DNA from: Caldalkalibacillus thermarum
GTDB taxonomy: Bacteria > Bacillota > Bacilli > Caldalkalibacillales > Caldalkalibacillaceae
Assembly: GCF_014644735.1 (NCBI RefSeq)
Contig: NZ_BMKZ01000023.1
Span: 1-47,844 of the forward strand
Length of the DNA: 47,844 nucleotides
Reading direction: 5' to 3'
Shown: in pieces, positions 11,150 through 20,576 of the stretch
Position numbering within the stretch: the stretch's first letter is position 1
Layout of the letters: every line of letters begins with the position of its first letter
Position numbers and translations under genes: made by a program
The notes under the pieces: generated by a model
What the model saw: only the letters and a program-made list of their open reading frames with translations
Told to the model about the DNA's origin: nothing
Database searches by the model: none

Positions 11150-12073
11150 GTGAGTGAGCATTTTGCAGCAGAAGCGATTCAGCCGTTGGACCCTGTCGCC
11201 TTTCAGTTGGGGCCGCTCTCGGTGCACTGGTATGGCGTGATCATTGGCTTCGGAGCCTTATTGGGCCTGCTGTGGGCCATCAAAGAGGGCAAGCGGCACG
11301 GCATTGTTCCTGATACATTCCTGGATTTAATGGTTTATGGTCTTCCTGTGGCCGTGATTGGGGCCAGAACTTACTATGTTATTTTCCAATGGGATTACTA
11401 CCGGGAAAACCCGGCTGATATTATTGCCATTTGGAAGGGCGGGCTGGCCATCCATGGCGCCCTGATCGGCGCCGTGCTGGTCGCTATCTGGTTTTCCCGC
11501 AAGCGCAACATCTCTTTTTGGAAATTGATGGATATTGTGGCTCCCAGCTTTATTTTGGGGCAAGCGATCGGCCGCTGGGGGAACTTTATGAACCAGGAAG
11601 CCCACGGCGGGGTCGTTTCCCGTGAGTTCCTGGAAAGTTTATATTTACCCGAGTTTATTATCAATCAAATGTACATCTACAACCCTGCGCCCGGCGGAGG
11701 GCTGGACCCCGGTTTTTATTACCATCATCCCACGTTTTTATATGAGTCTCTCTGGAATTTGCTCGGCTTTGTGGTGCTGATCGGCATTCGCCGCCTGAAT
11801 ATCCGCCAGGGCGAACTGTTTCTCAGCTATTTGATCTGGTACTCAACAGGCCGGTTCTTTATTGAAGGGCTGCGGACGGACAGTTTAATGCTCACTGAAT
11901 TTTTGCGGGCGGCCCAGGTGATGAGCATCACCTTGATTATTGTGGCTGTGGCGGTGATGATTTTGCGCCGGCAGCTGGGCTGGGCTAAAAATTCATATTG
12001 GACACCGGTGGCAGCGCAAACGGTGCAGGAAAAGAAGGGTTCCAAGCGCAAAGGGAAAAGAAAAAAAAGATAA
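11150..12073 (+). CDS. lgt: prolipoprotein diacylglyceryl transferase
   Basis: Lgt transfers diacylglycerol from phosphatidylglycerol to the lipobox cysteine of prelipoproteins, the first step of lipoprotein maturation. The 307-residue product has about seven membrane helices and the Lgt signature [13 protein letters not shown] at about 140-152, with the essential [12 protein letters not shown] and HPTFLYES motifs. The tail after the last helix is strongly basic ([13 protein letters not shown]). The start is GTG 11150, with TAAAGGAG 10 bases upstream. It is second in the hprK-lgt-yvoD-yvoF unit, a conserved Bacillus arrangement. A local lipoprotein client is the GerKC-like protein at 42913. 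Confidence 0.96.
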   Translation: MSEHFAAEAIQPLDPVAFQLGPLSVHWYGVIIGFGALLGLLWAIKEGKRHGIVPDTFLDLMVYGLPVAVIGARTYYVIFQWDYYRENPADIIAIWKGGLAIHGALIGAVLVAIWFSRKRNISFWKLMDIVAPSFILGQAIGRWGNFMNQEAHGGVVSREFLESLYLPEFIINQMYIYNPAPGGGLDPGFYYHHPTFLYESLWNLLGFVVLIGIRRLNIRQGELFLSYLIWYSTGRFFIEGLRTDSLMLTEFLRAAQVMSITLIIVAVAVMILRRQLGWAKNSYWTPVAAQTVQEKKGSKRKGKRKKR

Positions 12074-12136
12074 ACAACCTAAACGGAGCAGGTTGGCGAA
12101 GAGAAGTGAAAGTGAATCTAGAACGCAGGTGATGGG

Positions 12137-13108
12137 ATGAACAGGCTACACACCCTGAAGCAAGGTTTGCGAGTGGGTTTAGAGACAACATGGATTTTGG
12201 GCAAAGTGATTTTTCCCGTCACGCTGATCGTGACGGTTTTATCCTATACCCCGGTGATCGACTGGGTGGTCCGCTGGTGCACGCCGGTGATGAGCTGGAT
12301 CGGTTTGCCCGGCGAAGCGTCCATTCCCTTTGTTCTGGCCAATTTGCTCAATTTGTATGCCGGGATTGGGGCCATTTTAACCCTTGATTTAACGGTCAAA
12401 GAAGTGTTCATTTTGGCTGTGATGATGTCGTTTTCCCACAATTTGCTCATTGAATCAGCGGTGGCCAAGAAAGTGGGCGTCAGCATGACAGTGGCTGTTG
12501 CGGTCCGCCTGGGCCTGGCTTTTGTCTCCGCCTTTCTGATTCACCTGATCTGGCAGGGAGGGGACCAGCCCGCGCGGTATGGCTTTATACCTGCCCAAGC
12601 AGAAGCTGAATTAACCGGCTGGGGGGCGGTGGTCTGGGCGGGTTTGCAGACAGCCGGCATCGGCGTGCTGCAACTGGCGGCAGTGGTGATTCCGCTGATG
12701 ATCATGATCGAGTGGCTGAAAGCGGTCAATGTGCTAGAGCGGTTCAATGTGTGGATGCGCCCGTTAACCAAGTTGTTAGGGTTGTCCCCCAACACATCCG
12801 TCACATTGGGCGCCGGTTTAGTTTTTGGTCTGGCTTTTGGTGCCGGCGTGATTATTCAGCAATTTAAGGAAGAAAATATTTCTAAAAAGGATATGTATCT
12901 CTTGTTTATCTTTTTAGTTGCCTGTCACGCCGTGATTGAGGACACCCTGATCTTTGTTCCCCTGGGGATTCCCGTCTGGCCGCTGTTGGTGGCCCGGCTG
13001 GTGATTGCTATCCTGCTGACCATGCTCATTGCTTTCATCTGGAACCGCCTGGAGCGGAATAAACAACTGGCATACCGTACTGAAAACGAGGTGCAACATG
13101 ACGTATAA
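12137..13108 (+). CDS. yvoD: nucleoside-recognition (Gate) domain membrane protein YvoD
   Basis: The 323-residue product has about eight membrane helices and two Gate-like halves typical of the nucleoside-recognition family (also found in spore maturation proteins SpmA/B); FSHNLLIESAVAKKVG and LLFIFLVACHAVIEDTL are the conserved repeats of that fold. The transported or sensed molecule is unknown. ATG 12137 has CAGGTGATGGG just upstream; an ATG six bases earlier is followed at once by a stop. The 3' end overlaps the start of the ppaX remnant by 11 bases, as yvoD and ppaX do in intact operons. Confidence 0.85.
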   Translation: MNRLHTLKQGLRVGLETTWILGKVIFPVTLIVTVLSYTPVIDWVVRWCTPVMSWIGLPGEASIPFVLANLLNLYAGIGAILTLDLTVKEVFILAVMMSFSHNLLIESAVAKKVGVSMTVAVAVRLGLAFVSAFLIHLIWQGGDQPARYGFIPAQAEAELTGWGAVVWAGLQTAGIGVLQLAAVVIPLMIMIEWLKAVNVLERFNVWMRPLTKLLGLSPNTSVTLGAGLVFGLAFGAGVIIQQFKEENISKKDMYLLFIFLVACHAVIEDTLIFVPLGIPVWPLLVARLVIAILLTMLIAFIWNRLERNKQLAYRTENEVQHDV

Positions 13109-13181
13109 AACGATTCTTTTTGATCTGGATGGAACCTTCGGAGGGACACATTATGCGTCAAACAGAACGCTACCCGGTTAA
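13098..13181 (+). pseudogene. ppaX: remnant of pyrophosphatase gene ppaX (first 13 codons kept)
   Basis: ATG 13098, with GAGGTG just upstream, opens a 27-codon frame whose first residues, MTYKTILFDLDGT, are the N-terminus and catalytic motif I (nucleophile Asp) of a HAD phosphatase. Immediately after motif I the sequence changes to the ribosome binding site (GGAGGG) and start of yvoF. In Bacillus, ppaX lies exactly here, between yvoD and yvoF, and encodes the pyrophosphatase that removes PPi made by HprK/P. About 200 codons are missing, so this is an internal deletion that removed the catalytic body but left the overlapped start. Its survival may reflect only its overlap with the yvoD stop. 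Confidence 0.8.
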
Positions 13182-13668
13182 GGGGCCCAATTCGTTGTGG
13201 CAACTGTATAAAACGGTCTCTTTCTGGAAAGTGGTCAAAAACTTTATCATTATTCAGCTGGCCCGCTACTGTCCGTTGATTCCGGTCAAAAACTGGTTGT
13301 ACCGCACTTTTTTAAACATGAAGGTGGGAAAACAGACAGCCTTTGCTTTAATGGTGATGGTGGATGTCATGTTTCCGGAAAAAATCAGGGTGGGCAACAA
13401 TACCATTATTGGCTACAACACCACGATCCTGACCCATGAATATTTAATCAACGAGTATCGTTTGGGCGAGGTGCGCATCGGTTCCAATGTGATGATTGGA
13501 GCCAACACCACCATTCTGCCCGGTGTCACGATCGGAGACGGGGCGGTGGTGGCAGCAGGAAGCGTGGTACATAAAGACGTCCCGCCGGGTGCGTTTGCCA
13601 GGGGCAATCCTTTACAGATCACAGAGCCTGCGCAACAGAGGCAGGCTGACTCTGGCCAGCAGGGTTAA
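13153..13668 (+). CDS. yvoF: acyltransferase of the left-handed beta-helix family YvoF
   Basis: The 171-residue product is a LbetaH (hexapeptide-repeat) acetyltransferase-like protein. Repeats run from about 85 (IRVGNNTIIGYNTTIL, then VMIGANTTILPGVTIGDGAVV) to a standard AAGSVVHKDVPPGAFARGNP end. The N-terminal RYPVKGPNSLWQLYKTVSFWKVVKNF matches what I know of B. subtilis YvoF. The frame is open upstream to a TTG at 13120, but that falls inside the ppaX remnant; ATG 13153 has GGAGGG 7 bases upstream. The acceptor substrate is unknown. It is the last gene before the his promoter. Confidence 0.88.
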   Translation: MRQTERYPVKGPNSLWQLYKTVSFWKVVKNFIIIQLARYCPLIPVKNWLYRTFLNMKVGKQTAFALMVMVDVMFPEKIRVGNNTIIGYNTTILTHEYLINEYRLGEVRIGSNVMIGANTTILPGVTIGDGAVVAAGSVVHKDVPPGAFARGNPLQITEPAQQRQADSGQQG

Positions 13669-13732
13669 ATGTTCGGTCCGCCCCGCTGTTGACAAGATGA
13701 ACGCCAAGATTGTCGAGGAAAGAATTAACCTA

Positions 13733-13761
13733 TTGACCGGACGGCAAAGGCGTGATAGACT
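13733..13761 (+). promoter_or_regulatory. candidate sigma-A promoter of the his operon
   Basis: TTGACC (13733-13738) and TAGACT (13756-13761) are separated by 17 bases and lie 83 bases before the hisZ start. No T-box, attenuator hairpin or clear terminator is seen in the 176 bases between yvoF and hisZ, so read-through from hprK-yvoF is also possible. Confidence 0.5.
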
Positions 13762-13844
13762 CAAACACATATACCCCAATACTTTAGTTTGCTACCAAGT
13801 TAAAGTGCTTCGAAAGCGGAACTTGTTAAGTTGGAGTGATCAAG

Positions 13845-15023
13845 GTGTCGAAACCTTTTGTCTTTGAGAAACCGCTGGGTATGCGCGATGTATTGCCTGA
13901 TCTGGTCAAGCAAAAACAGCAAGTGGTCCAAACCATTCAGCGCGTCTTTGAACGTTGGGGATATGCCCAAATTGAAACCCCGACGTTAGAATACTTTGAT
14001 ACAGTGGGTGGGGTCAGTCCCACGATTGAGAAAAAGATGTTTAAACTCCTGGACCGCTCGGGGCGAACCTTAGTCCTGCGCCCTGATTTCACGGCGCCTA
14101 TTGCCCGGGTCGTGTCCTCTATTTTAAAAGAAGAACCTTTTCCTATCCGCCTGTCTTACCAGGGGCATGTCTATCGGGCGCAGGAGAAGGAAGCAGGGCG
14201 GAATGCCGAATTTCCCGAGGTGGGCATTGAACTGATCGGGGAAGAGGCGCCGGATGCTGATGCGGAGGTCATCGCCTTGGCCATTGAAGCGGTACAAGCG
14301 GTGGAGATCCCCTCCTTTAAACTGGCTATCGGCCATATTGGTTTGTTGAATGCTTTATTTGCCGAAGTGATGGACGAAGCACGGGCCAAAACGCTCAGGG
14401 CCTGTCTCCATCAAAAAGATTATGTGGGTTACCGCACACAGGTGGAGAAGGGGCCGTTTACGGATGGGGAAAAAGCCTTGCTCCTTTCTCTGCTGTACTG
14501 GCGGGGAGATATGATACAACTCCAGCAGGCGAAAGAAGCGGTCAGCGGAACAAAGGTGAAACAGGCCTTCCATGAACTGGAGGAGCTGTGGACTTGCCTG
14601 GAACTATACGGCGTCACCAGTCATCTTCTGTTTGACTTAAGCCTGCTGAGCCACAGGGCCTACTATACAGGTGTGTTCTTTGAAATCTATGCCAGCGGGC
14701 TCGGTTTTCCGTTGGGCAGCGGCGGCCGCTATGACCACCTGGTGGGCCAGTTTGGCCGTCCCGCACCGGCAACCGGTTTTACCCTAAAGGTGGACCGGAT
14801 CATCGAGACGAGCCGTCTTTCTCTTCCGGCACAACCCCGGCGGGTGCTGATCACCTATACTTCCCGCGAGCGGGAGCAAGCGGTGCACCTGGCCCGTGAG
14901 CGCCGGCAAAAAGGGGAACAGGTTACCCTGCACCGTTTGGCGGAGGACAGTGGAGAGCTTAAGGAGGCTGCCAGACGCTTTGATGAGTGGGTCCGCCTGG
15001 AACAGGGAGGTGGGGCGGTATGA
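13845..15023 (+). CDS. hisZ: ATP phosphoribosyltransferase regulatory subunit HisZ
   Basis: HisZ is a histidyl-tRNA-synthetase paralogue that activates the short form of HisG and carries its histidine feedback control. The 392-residue product has the class II synthetase fold: motif 2 region [14 protein letters not shown], then [10 protein letters not shown], and motif 3 [20 protein letters not shown]. It lacks the full anticodon-binding domain and aminoacylation role expected of HisS. GTG 13836 is in frame, but the GGAG at 13833-13836 overlaps it; GTG 13845 is 8 bases downstream of that site. It heads the his operon and overlaps hisG by 4 bases (ATGA). Confidence 0.95.
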   Translation: MSKPFVFEKPLGMRDVLPDLVKQKQQVVQTIQRVFERWGYAQIETPTLEYFDTVGGVSPTIEKKMFKLLDRSGRTLVLRPDFTAPIARVVSSILKEEPFPIRLSYQGHVYRAQEKEAGRNAEFPEVGIELIGEEAPDADAEVIALAIEAVQAVEIPSFKLAIGHIGLLNALFAEVMDEARAKTLRACLHQKDYVGYRTQVEKGPFTDGEKALLLSLLYWRGDMIQLQQAKEAVSGTKVKQAFHELEELWTCLELYGVTSHLLFDLSLLSHRAYYTGVFFEIYASGLGFPLGSGGRYDHLVGQFGRPAPATGFTLKVDRIIETSRLSLPAQPRRVLITYTSREREQAVHLARERRQKGEQVTLHRLAEDSGELKEAARRFDEWVRLEQGGGAV

Positions 15024-15658
15024 CCGGGATGCTGCGTATTGCCATGCCCAAAGGACGGATCTTGGAAGAGGCGGTAGAATTATTTCGCCAGGCGGGATAT
15101 CCCTTACCCCGGGACTTAGACGATTCCCGCAAATTGATCGTGGAGGCTAAAGAGGCCAACATGTCCTTTATTCTGGCCAAACCGTCCGATGTCCCCACTT
15201 ATGTGGAGTACGGAACGGCCGATGTGGGGGTTGTGGGCAAAGATGTGCTTTTGGAAGAAGAGCGGGATGTGTATGAACTGCTGGATTTAAACATTAGTCA
15301 TTGCCATCTGGCTATTGCCGCCCTGCCTGATTGGCAGCCGGTGATGTATCCTAAGGTGGCCACCAAGTATCCCCGTCTGGCCAGCCAGTACTTTCGGGAG
15401 AAGGGGCAGCAAGTAGAAGTGATTAAATTGAATGGTTCCATTGAGCTGGCTCCCATTGTCGGCCTGGCTGACCGGATTGTGGATATTGTCTCAACAGGGC
15501 GGACACTCAGAGAGAATGGGCTGGTGGAGCTGGAAAAAATGATGGATATCACTTCCCGGTTGATTGCCAACCGGGTTAGCTACCGGATGAAGAATGCCCA
15601 GATTGAAGAATTGATCAGACGTCTGGAACGGGTTGTGAAGGGAGAAGGAGTGCGATGA
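15020..15658 (+). CDS. hisG: ATP phosphoribosyltransferase, short form HisG
   Basis: HisG condenses ATP with PRPP, the first committed step of histidine synthesis. The 212-residue product is the short HisZ-dependent form without the C-terminal ACT-like regulatory domain, which agrees with hisZ directly upstream. Motifs seen are [14 protein letters not shown], the DSRKLIVEA region, [15 protein letters not shown], and the PRPP-binding [18 protein letters not shown]. The frame extends upstream to 14987, inside hisZ; ATG 15020 overlaps the hisZ stop and has GGGAGGTG 7 bases before it. The hisD start overlaps its stop. Confidence 0.96.
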   Translation: MTGMLRIAMPKGRILEEAVELFRQAGYPLPRDLDDSRKLIVEAKEANMSFILAKPSDVPTYVEYGTADVGVVGKDVLLEEERDVYELLDLNISHCHLAIAALPDWQPVMYPKVATKYPRLASQYFREKGQQVEVIKLNGSIELAPIVGLADRIVDIVSTGRTLRENGLVELEKMMDITSRLIANRVSYRMKNAQIEELIRRLERVVKGEGVR

Positions 15659-16935
15659 AAATCATCGACCGCTTTGATGTGAACAGACTGCGCCGCAGCA
15701 TTGACACGGGCACCGAACAACAGCGGCAGGCGGTAGTGGACATTATCAGGCAGGTGAAACAAGAGGGAGATGAAGCTTTATTCCGCCTCACGGAAAGATT
15801 TGACGGTGCCCGCCTCGATCAGCTGGAAGTGACCCGGCAAGAATTTGAAGAGGCCTACCGGGAAGTGGAGAAGGATGTCATCGCCTCCCTTGAGGCAGCG
15901 ATCGCCAACATCCGCCGTTTCCATGAACAACAAAGGCGTTCTTCCTGGATGTTGACACAGGAAGATGGCACTGTACTCGGGCAATTGATCCGCCCCTTGG
16001 AACGTGTGGGGGCTTATGTCCCTGGAGGAACAGCTGCCTACCCCTCTTCCGTGTTGATGACCGTCATTCCCGCCCAAGTGGCTGGTGTGAAAGAGATTGT
16101 GATCACCACCCCGCCCTCCAGTGAGGGAAAAGTATCTTCAGGTGTGCTGGTAGCAGCTGACCTGTTGGGAATTGAGAAGGTGTACAAAGTGGGAGGAGCT
16201 CAGGCCATTGCCGCCCTTGCTTATGGCACGGAATCCATTGCGCCTGTAGATAAGATCGTCGGGCCGGGCAATATCTATGTGGCCCTGGCCAAACGGGAAG
16301 TGTTTGGCATCACCGGCATTGATATGCTGGCCGGCCCCAGCGATATTCTGGTGTTGGCTGACGAAGAACAGAATCCCGTCTATGTGGCGGCCGATCTTTT
16401 ATCCCAAGCGGAGCATGATCCCCTGGCCTGTGCCATCTGCGTGACTCCGTCCCGCCGTTTGGCCCAGGCGGTGCAGGATGAGGTAAACAGACAGCTGGAA
16501 ACGCTGCCCCGGGCTGAGATCGCCCGTGCGGCAATGGAAGGACAGGGGGCCATCTACGTTACAAAGGATTTGGATGAGGCTGTTGACGTGGTCAATGCCC
16601 TGGCTCCAGAGCATTTGCAGTTGATGGTGAAGGAGCCTTATGCGCTCTTGGGCAAGATTAAGCATGCCGGTGCCATTTTTCTGGGGACTTACAGTTCCGA
16701 ACCGGTTGGGGATTATTTTGCCGGCCCCAACCACGTTTTGCCCACCAACGGCACGGCCCGCTTTTCTTCCCCGCTCAGCGTGGATGATTTTGTGAAGAAA
16801 AGCAGCCTGATTCACTATAGCGAACACGCCTTCAGGCGCGATCAAGACCATGTGATCCGCCTGGCTCAGTATGAGGGGCTGGATGCCCATGCCAGGGCCA
16901 TTGACTATCGCCGGGAAGGAGAGGAAGGTAAATGA
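15655..16935 (+). CDS. hisD: histidinol dehydrogenase HisD
   Basis: HisD oxidises L-histidinol to histidine in two NAD-dependent steps, using a zinc ion. The 426-residue product has normal length and the family signature region from about 230 ([16 protein letters not shown], then [12 protein letters not shown]) with the zinc ligands and catalytic Glu/His in APEHLQLM and the C-terminal SEHAF block. ATG 15655 overlaps the hisG stop (ATGA) with GGAG 6 bases upstream. The downstream hisB start overlaps its stop, so translation is coupled through this part of the operon. Confidence 0.97.
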   Translation: MKIIDRFDVNRLRRSIDTGTEQQRQAVVDIIRQVKQEGDEALFRLTERFDGARLDQLEVTRQEFEEAYREVEKDVIASLEAAIANIRRFHEQQRRSSWMLTQEDGTVLGQLIRPLERVGAYVPGGTAAYPSSVLMTVIPAQVAGVKEIVITTPPSSEGKVSSGVLVAADLLGIEKVYKVGGAQAIAALAYGTESIAPVDKIVGPGNIYVALAKREVFGITGIDMLAGPSDILVLADEEQNPVYVAADLLSQAEHDPLACAICVTPSRRLAQAVQDEVNRQLETLPRAEIARAAMEGQGAIYVTKDLDEAVDVVNALAPEHLQLMVKEPYALLGKIKHAGAIFLGTYSSEPVGDYFAGPNHVLPTNGTARFSSPLSVDDFVKKSSLIHYSEHAFRRDQDHVIRLAQYEGLDAHARAIDYRREGEEGK

Positions 16936-17534
16936 GTTCAGGATCCCAACAACGGCAAGCTTCACTCAGACGCACCACTACTGAGACGGATATTACCCTC
17001 TCCTTCACCATTGATGGGGAAGGGATGAGCAACATCCAGACCGGTGTCCCTTTCATGGATCACATGCTGGACCTGTTTGCCAAGCATGGTTTGTTTGACC
17101 TGGAGGTGAAGGCTAAGGGAGACATTGAAATAGACGCCCATCATACGGTGGAGGACGTGGGCATTTGCCTGGGGCAGGCGCTGAAGGAAGCATTAGGAGA
17201 CAAGCAGGGCATCAAACGCTATGGCCAGGCGCTTGTGCCCATGGATGAGTCCCTGGCCCAAGTGGCCATTGATTTAAGCAACCGTCCCCATCTGGAATTC
17301 AGGGCCCAGTTTCCCCAGGCCCAGGTGGGCCGCTTTGATACCGAACTGGTGCATGAGTTTTTGTGGAAACTGGCTCTGGAAGCGCGCATGAATCTCCATG
17401 TCATCTTGCACTACGGTTCTAATACCCATCATATGATCGAAGCCATTTTCAAAGCGCTGGGACGGGCTTTGGACGAGGCGACCCGCCTGGATCCGCGGGT
17501 CAAAGGAATCCCTTCGACGAAAGGAATGCTGTAA
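16932..17534 (+). CDS. hisB: imidazoleglycerol-phosphate dehydratase HisB
   Basis: HisB is the manganese-dependent dehydratase of step 6. The 200-residue single-domain product has the two metal-binding HHxxE motifs ([12 protein letters not shown] and THHMIEAIF) and the [16 protein letters not shown] block. No histidinol-phosphatase domain is fused, as is usual in Bacilli. ATG 16932 overlaps the hisD stop. hisH starts one base after its stop codon. Confidence 0.96.
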   Translation: MSSGSQQRQASLRRTTTETDITLSFTIDGEGMSNIQTGVPFMDHMLDLFAKHGLFDLEVKAKGDIEIDAHHTVEDVGICLGQALKEALGDKQGIKRYGQALVPMDESLAQVAIDLSNRPHLEFRAQFPQAQVGRFDTELVHEFLWKLALEARMNLHVILHYGSNTHHMIEAIFKALGRALDEATRLDPRVKGIPSTKGML

Positions 17535-17535
17535 C

Positions 17536-18174
17536 ATGCTGGCCGTTATCGACTATGGAATGGGCAATTTGCACAGTGTGTCGAAAGCTTTGGAACGGAT
17601 CGGCTATGACTATAAGGTGACCAGTGACAAGGAAGATCTCCAGCAAGCGGACGGCCTGATCTTACCGGGTGTGGGGGCTTTTCCTGATGCCATGAAAGAA
17701 CTTCAGCGGTTGGGATTGGACTCTGCCATTTGTCATCTGGTACAGGAAGGGAAGCCCTTGCTGGGCATCTGTTTAGGGATGCAGCTGTTGTTTGAAGAGA
17801 GTGAAGAAGGCGGCATCCATAAGGGCCTGTCTTTGTTGAAGGGGCGTGTCTGCCGCTTTCCAGGAAAAACGGCACAAGGCGAACGGTATAAGGTGCCGCA
17901 TATGGGCTGGAACCGCTTAAAGCTGCATCAGCCGGATCATCCGGTCTTGGAGGGTGTGAAGGGCGGTTATACCTATTTTGTCCACTCCTATTATGTGACG
18001 GAGCTGGCGGAAGAGGATCTCATCGCTTCGGCGCTCTACTTTGAGCGGGTGCCGGCCATTGTGGGCCGGGCCAATGTGCTGGGCACGCAGTTTCATCCAG
18101 AAAAAAGCGGGCCGACAGGGATGGCGCTCCTCGTCAATTTTTGCCGCTTGTGCACAGGGGTGAAAGCAGGATGA
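17536..18174 (+). CDS. hisH: imidazole glycerol phosphate synthase glutaminase subunit HisH
   Basis: HisH releases ammonia from glutamine and channels it to HisF. The 212-residue class I glutamine amidotransferase has the nucleophile-elbow Cys in [11 protein letters not shown] (about Cys79) and the His-Glu pair of the triad in [21 protein letters not shown] is the standard N-terminus. It lies between hisB and hisA, and the hisA start overlaps its stop (ATGA). Confidence 0.96.
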   Translation: MLAVIDYGMGNLHSVSKALERIGYDYKVTSDKEDLQQADGLILPGVGAFPDAMKELQRLGLDSAICHLVQEGKPLLGICLGMQLLFEESEEGGIHKGLSLLKGRVCRFPGKTAQGERYKVPHMGWNRLKLHQPDHPVLEGVKGGYTYFVHSYYVTELAEEDLIASALYFERVPAIVGRANVLGTQFHPEKSGPTGMALLVNFCRLCTGVKAG

Positions 18175-18956
18175 ACAATAATCTCTCAGCAGACACCTTA
18201 CAGCCCATCCACTCACCGGTTCCACAGAAGTTTACCTTATACCCGGCCATTGATATCCGCGGTGGTCAATGTGTGCGCCTCTTAAAAGGGGATTATCATC
18301 AGGAGACGGTGTACGGTTCTCCCCTGGAGATGGCCGCCAAGTGGGTGGAACAGGGGGCCGAGTGGCTGCATGTGGTCGATTTGGACGGGGCGAAGGCTGG
18401 TGAGCCACGCAACCAGGACCTCATTTTGGATATCGCCCGCTCCCACAATGTGACGGTGCAAGTGGGTGGCGGAATCCGTTCCATGGCCCAGGTGGAGATG
18501 TACTTAAAGGGCGGCATCCAGCGCGTGATTCTGGGCACGTCGGCCATTAAAAACCCCCAGTTTGTGTATGAAGCTCTGGCTGCTTTTGGCAAACGGATTG
18601 TCATTGGCCTTGATGCCCGGGATGGATATGTGGCCACCGAAGGATGGCTGGAATCGTCCGCCACTAAAGCAGAAGAAGTGGCCCTGCGCCTGGTTGACCA
18701 AGGCGCTCAAACCTTTATTTTTACCGATATCAGCAAGGACGGCACCTTATCCGGCCCCAATGTGGAAGCGACTGTCCGTTTAGCCCGGACGTCCGGGGCA
18801 GAAGTGATTGCCTCCGGAGGCATCTCTAGCCTCGATGATTTGCGCACTCTAGAGGCGCAAGCTGAACATGGTGTGGCTGGCGCGATTATTGGCAAGGCCT
18901 TGTATCAGGGGGTTTTCACGCTTCAAGAAGCGTTGCAAGCCGTCAGAGGAGCATAA
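18171..18956 (+). CDS. hisA: ProFAR isomerase HisA
   Basis: HisA isomerises the aminoaldose ProFAR to PRFAR (an Amadori rearrangement) on a (beta/alpha)8 barrel. The 261-residue product has the catalytic Asp pair in YPAIDIRGG and FTDISKDGT and the phosphate-binding loops VQVGGGIR and [12 protein letters not shown] 18171 overlaps the hisH stop. It gives a roughly 18-residue hydrophilic N-terminal extension ([18 protein letters not shown]) before the usual start of the barrel, and I see no later start codon that would remove it. An ORF start further upstream at 18141 lies inside hisH and is less likely. Confidence 0.95.
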   Translation: MNNNLSADTLQPIHSPVPQKFTLYPAIDIRGGQCVRLLKGDYHQETVYGSPLEMAAKWVEQGAEWLHVVDLDGAKAGEPRNQDLILDIARSHNVTVQVGGGIRSMAQVEMYLKGGIQRVILGTSAIKNPQFVYEALAAFGKRIVIGLDARDGYVATEGWLESSATKAEEVALRLVDQGAQTFIFTDISKDGTLSGPNVEATVRLARTSGAEVIASGGISSLDDLRTLEAQAEHGVAGAIIGKALYQGVFTLQEALQAVRGA

Positions 18957-19013
18957 ACATTTGGCTGACAGATGGAGCAGGAGAAGATGCTGGAAGGCAA
19001 AGGGGGAGGGTAC

Positions 19014-19784
19014 ATGTTAACGAAGCGGATCATCCCTTGTTTGGACGTTAAGGACGGCCGGGTGGTGAAAGGGGTGCAGTTTAAAGGATTGCGGGATGCG
19101 GGGGATCCTGTGGAGCTGGCCCGTTTTTACGATCAGGAAGGGGCCGATGAACTGGTTTTTCTGGATATTTCCGCTTCCCATGAAGGACGCCAAACCATGG
19201 TGGATGTGGTAGAGAAAACGGCAGCTACGATCTCTATTCCTTTTACTGTGGGTGGCGGCATCAACAGCCTGGAAGATATGAAACGCATTCTCCGGGCGGG
19301 GGCGGATAAGGTTTCTGTCAATACGGCTGCTTTGAACAACCCGTCCTTGATTAAGCAAGGGGCCGATTTTTTTGGTTCGCAATGCATTGTGGTGGCGATT
19401 GATGCCAAGTGGGATGAAGAGGCCGGCGATTGGTATGTGTATACCCACGGCGGCCGTAACCGGGTGGACAAAACGGCCTTGGACTGGGCCAAGGAAGCGG
19501 AACAGCTTGGCGCCGGAGAGATTCTGTTGACCAGCATGGATGCTGACGGTGAAAAAACGGGGTTTAACATCGCCCTGACCAGACATATTTCCGAGCAAGT
19601 GGGCATTCCTGTCATTGCTTCAGGTGGAGCCGGTTCCAAGGATCATTTTTACCCGGTGTTCCGTGAAGGAAAAGCAGATGCGGCCCTTGCAGCGTCTATT
19701 TTTCACTTTAAGGAGACGACGATCGCCGAGGTGAAAGAAGCATTACAGCAAAAAGGGGTTGAGGTGAGATGGCCGTTAATCTAG
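19014..19784 (+). CDS. hisF: imidazole glycerol phosphate synthase cyclase subunit HisF
   Basis: HisF uses ammonia from HisH to convert PRFAR to imidazole glycerol phosphate and AICAR. The 256-residue (beta/alpha)8 barrel has catalytic Asp residues in [14 protein letters not shown] (Asp11) and VAIDAKW, and phosphate loops VGGGI and ASGGAGS. The frame is open from 18972, but ATG 19014 has the strong site AAAGGGGGAGGG just upstream and gives the canonical [11 protein letters not shown] start. It overlaps hisIE by 16 bases. Confidence 0.96.
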   Translation: MLTKRIIPCLDVKDGRVVKGVQFKGLRDAGDPVELARFYDQEGADELVFLDISASHEGRQTMVDVVEKTAATISIPFTVGGGINSLEDMKRILRAGADKVSVNTAALNNPSLIKQGADFFGSQCIVVAIDAKWDEEAGDWYVYTHGGRNRVDKTALDWAKEAEQLGAGEILLTSMDADGEKTGFNIALTRHISEQVGIPVIASGGAGSKDHFYPVFREGKADAALAASIFHFKETTIAEVKEALQQKGVEVRWPLI

Positions 19785-20458
19785 ATGAGCTTAGATTTAA
19801 TGAGCAGGGCCTTATTCCGGCCATCGTGCAAGATGCCCAGAGCAAAACGGTTTTGATGATGGCCTATATGAACCGGGAAGCCTTGGAGCGAACCATCGCC
19901 ACCGGGGAAACATGGTTTTGGAGCCGTTCCCGGCAGGAACTGTGGCATAAGGGAGCGACATCAGGCCACAAACAAAAAGTGAAAGAGCTGTATGTTGACT
20001 GTGATCAGGATACGCTCCTAATTATGGTGGAACCGGCAGGCCCTGCCTGCCACCGGGGAACCTATTCCTGTTTTGACCAGGTTGGGCTGGAAGGGGATGG
20101 TTTCCTATCAGGGCAGCCCGAAACCTCCCTGTCATCCAACAAGGTGCAGGGTGACCAGCAACCGGACAAGCTGGATTATACCATTCTGACCCGGCTGATT
20201 GAAACGATTGCCCAGCGGGATGCCGAGCGTCCAGAGGGTGCTTATACTACGTATCTGTTTGAAAAAGGGCTGGATAAAATCCTGAAAAAAGTAGGGGAAG
20301 AGGCCAGTGAAGTGATCATCGCTGCCAAAAACAGGAATTCGGAAGAGCTGCGCAACGAAATGGCAGATTTATTCTATCATCTGTTGGTCCTGTTACGGGA
20401 ACAGCAGCTTGGCTTGGACCGGGTGCTGGAGGTTTTAAAAGCACGGCATGGAAAGTAA
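19769..20458 (+). CDS. hisI: bifunctional phosphoribosyl-AMP cyclohydrolase / phosphoribosyl-ATP pyrophosphatase
   Basis: This fused HisIE catalyses steps 2 and 3. The 229-residue product has an N-terminal PRA-CH domain (about 1-110) with zinc/magnesium motifs [20 protein letters not shown] and [10 protein letters not shown] variable linker (about 111-130) joins a C-terminal all-alpha PRA-PH domain (about 131-229) with [21 protein letters not shown] and the acidic [17 protein letters not shown] helix. It closes the operon; a strong terminator follows after 10 bases. hisC and a histidinol phosphatase are not in the window. Confidence 0.96.
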   Translation: MAVNLDELRFNEQGLIPAIVQDAQSKTVLMMAYMNREALERTIATGETWFWSRSRQELWHKGATSGHKQKVKELYVDCDQDTLLIMVEPAGPACHRGTYSCFDQVGLEGDGFLSGQPETSLSSNKVQGDQQPDKLDYTILTRLIETIAQRDAERPEGAYTTYLFEKGLDKILKKVGEEASEVIIAAKNRNSEELRNEMADLFYHLLVLLREQQLGLDRVLEVLKARHGK

Positions 20459-20468
20459 AAGCAACCTG

Positions 20469-20498
20469 GCGTTGGTGGAAACCACCAGCGCTTTTTTT
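20469..20498 (+). terminator. terminator of the his operon
   Basis: GCGTTGGTGG-AAA-CCACCAGCGC is a 10-bp stem (one G-U) with a three-base loop, followed by seven T residues. Confidence 0.9.
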
Positions 20499-20576
20499 GT
20501 CACTTAAAACAGTATTCAGGGAGGAAATAACGAGGGCAGAACCATTGCTTTCCAAGCGCATATGATTAAACCACTG

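Noticed and set aside
13669-13844. T-box or attenuator in front of hisZ
   Set aside because: No T-box core sequence, anti-terminator pair or T-tract hairpin was found; only a promoter-like pair.
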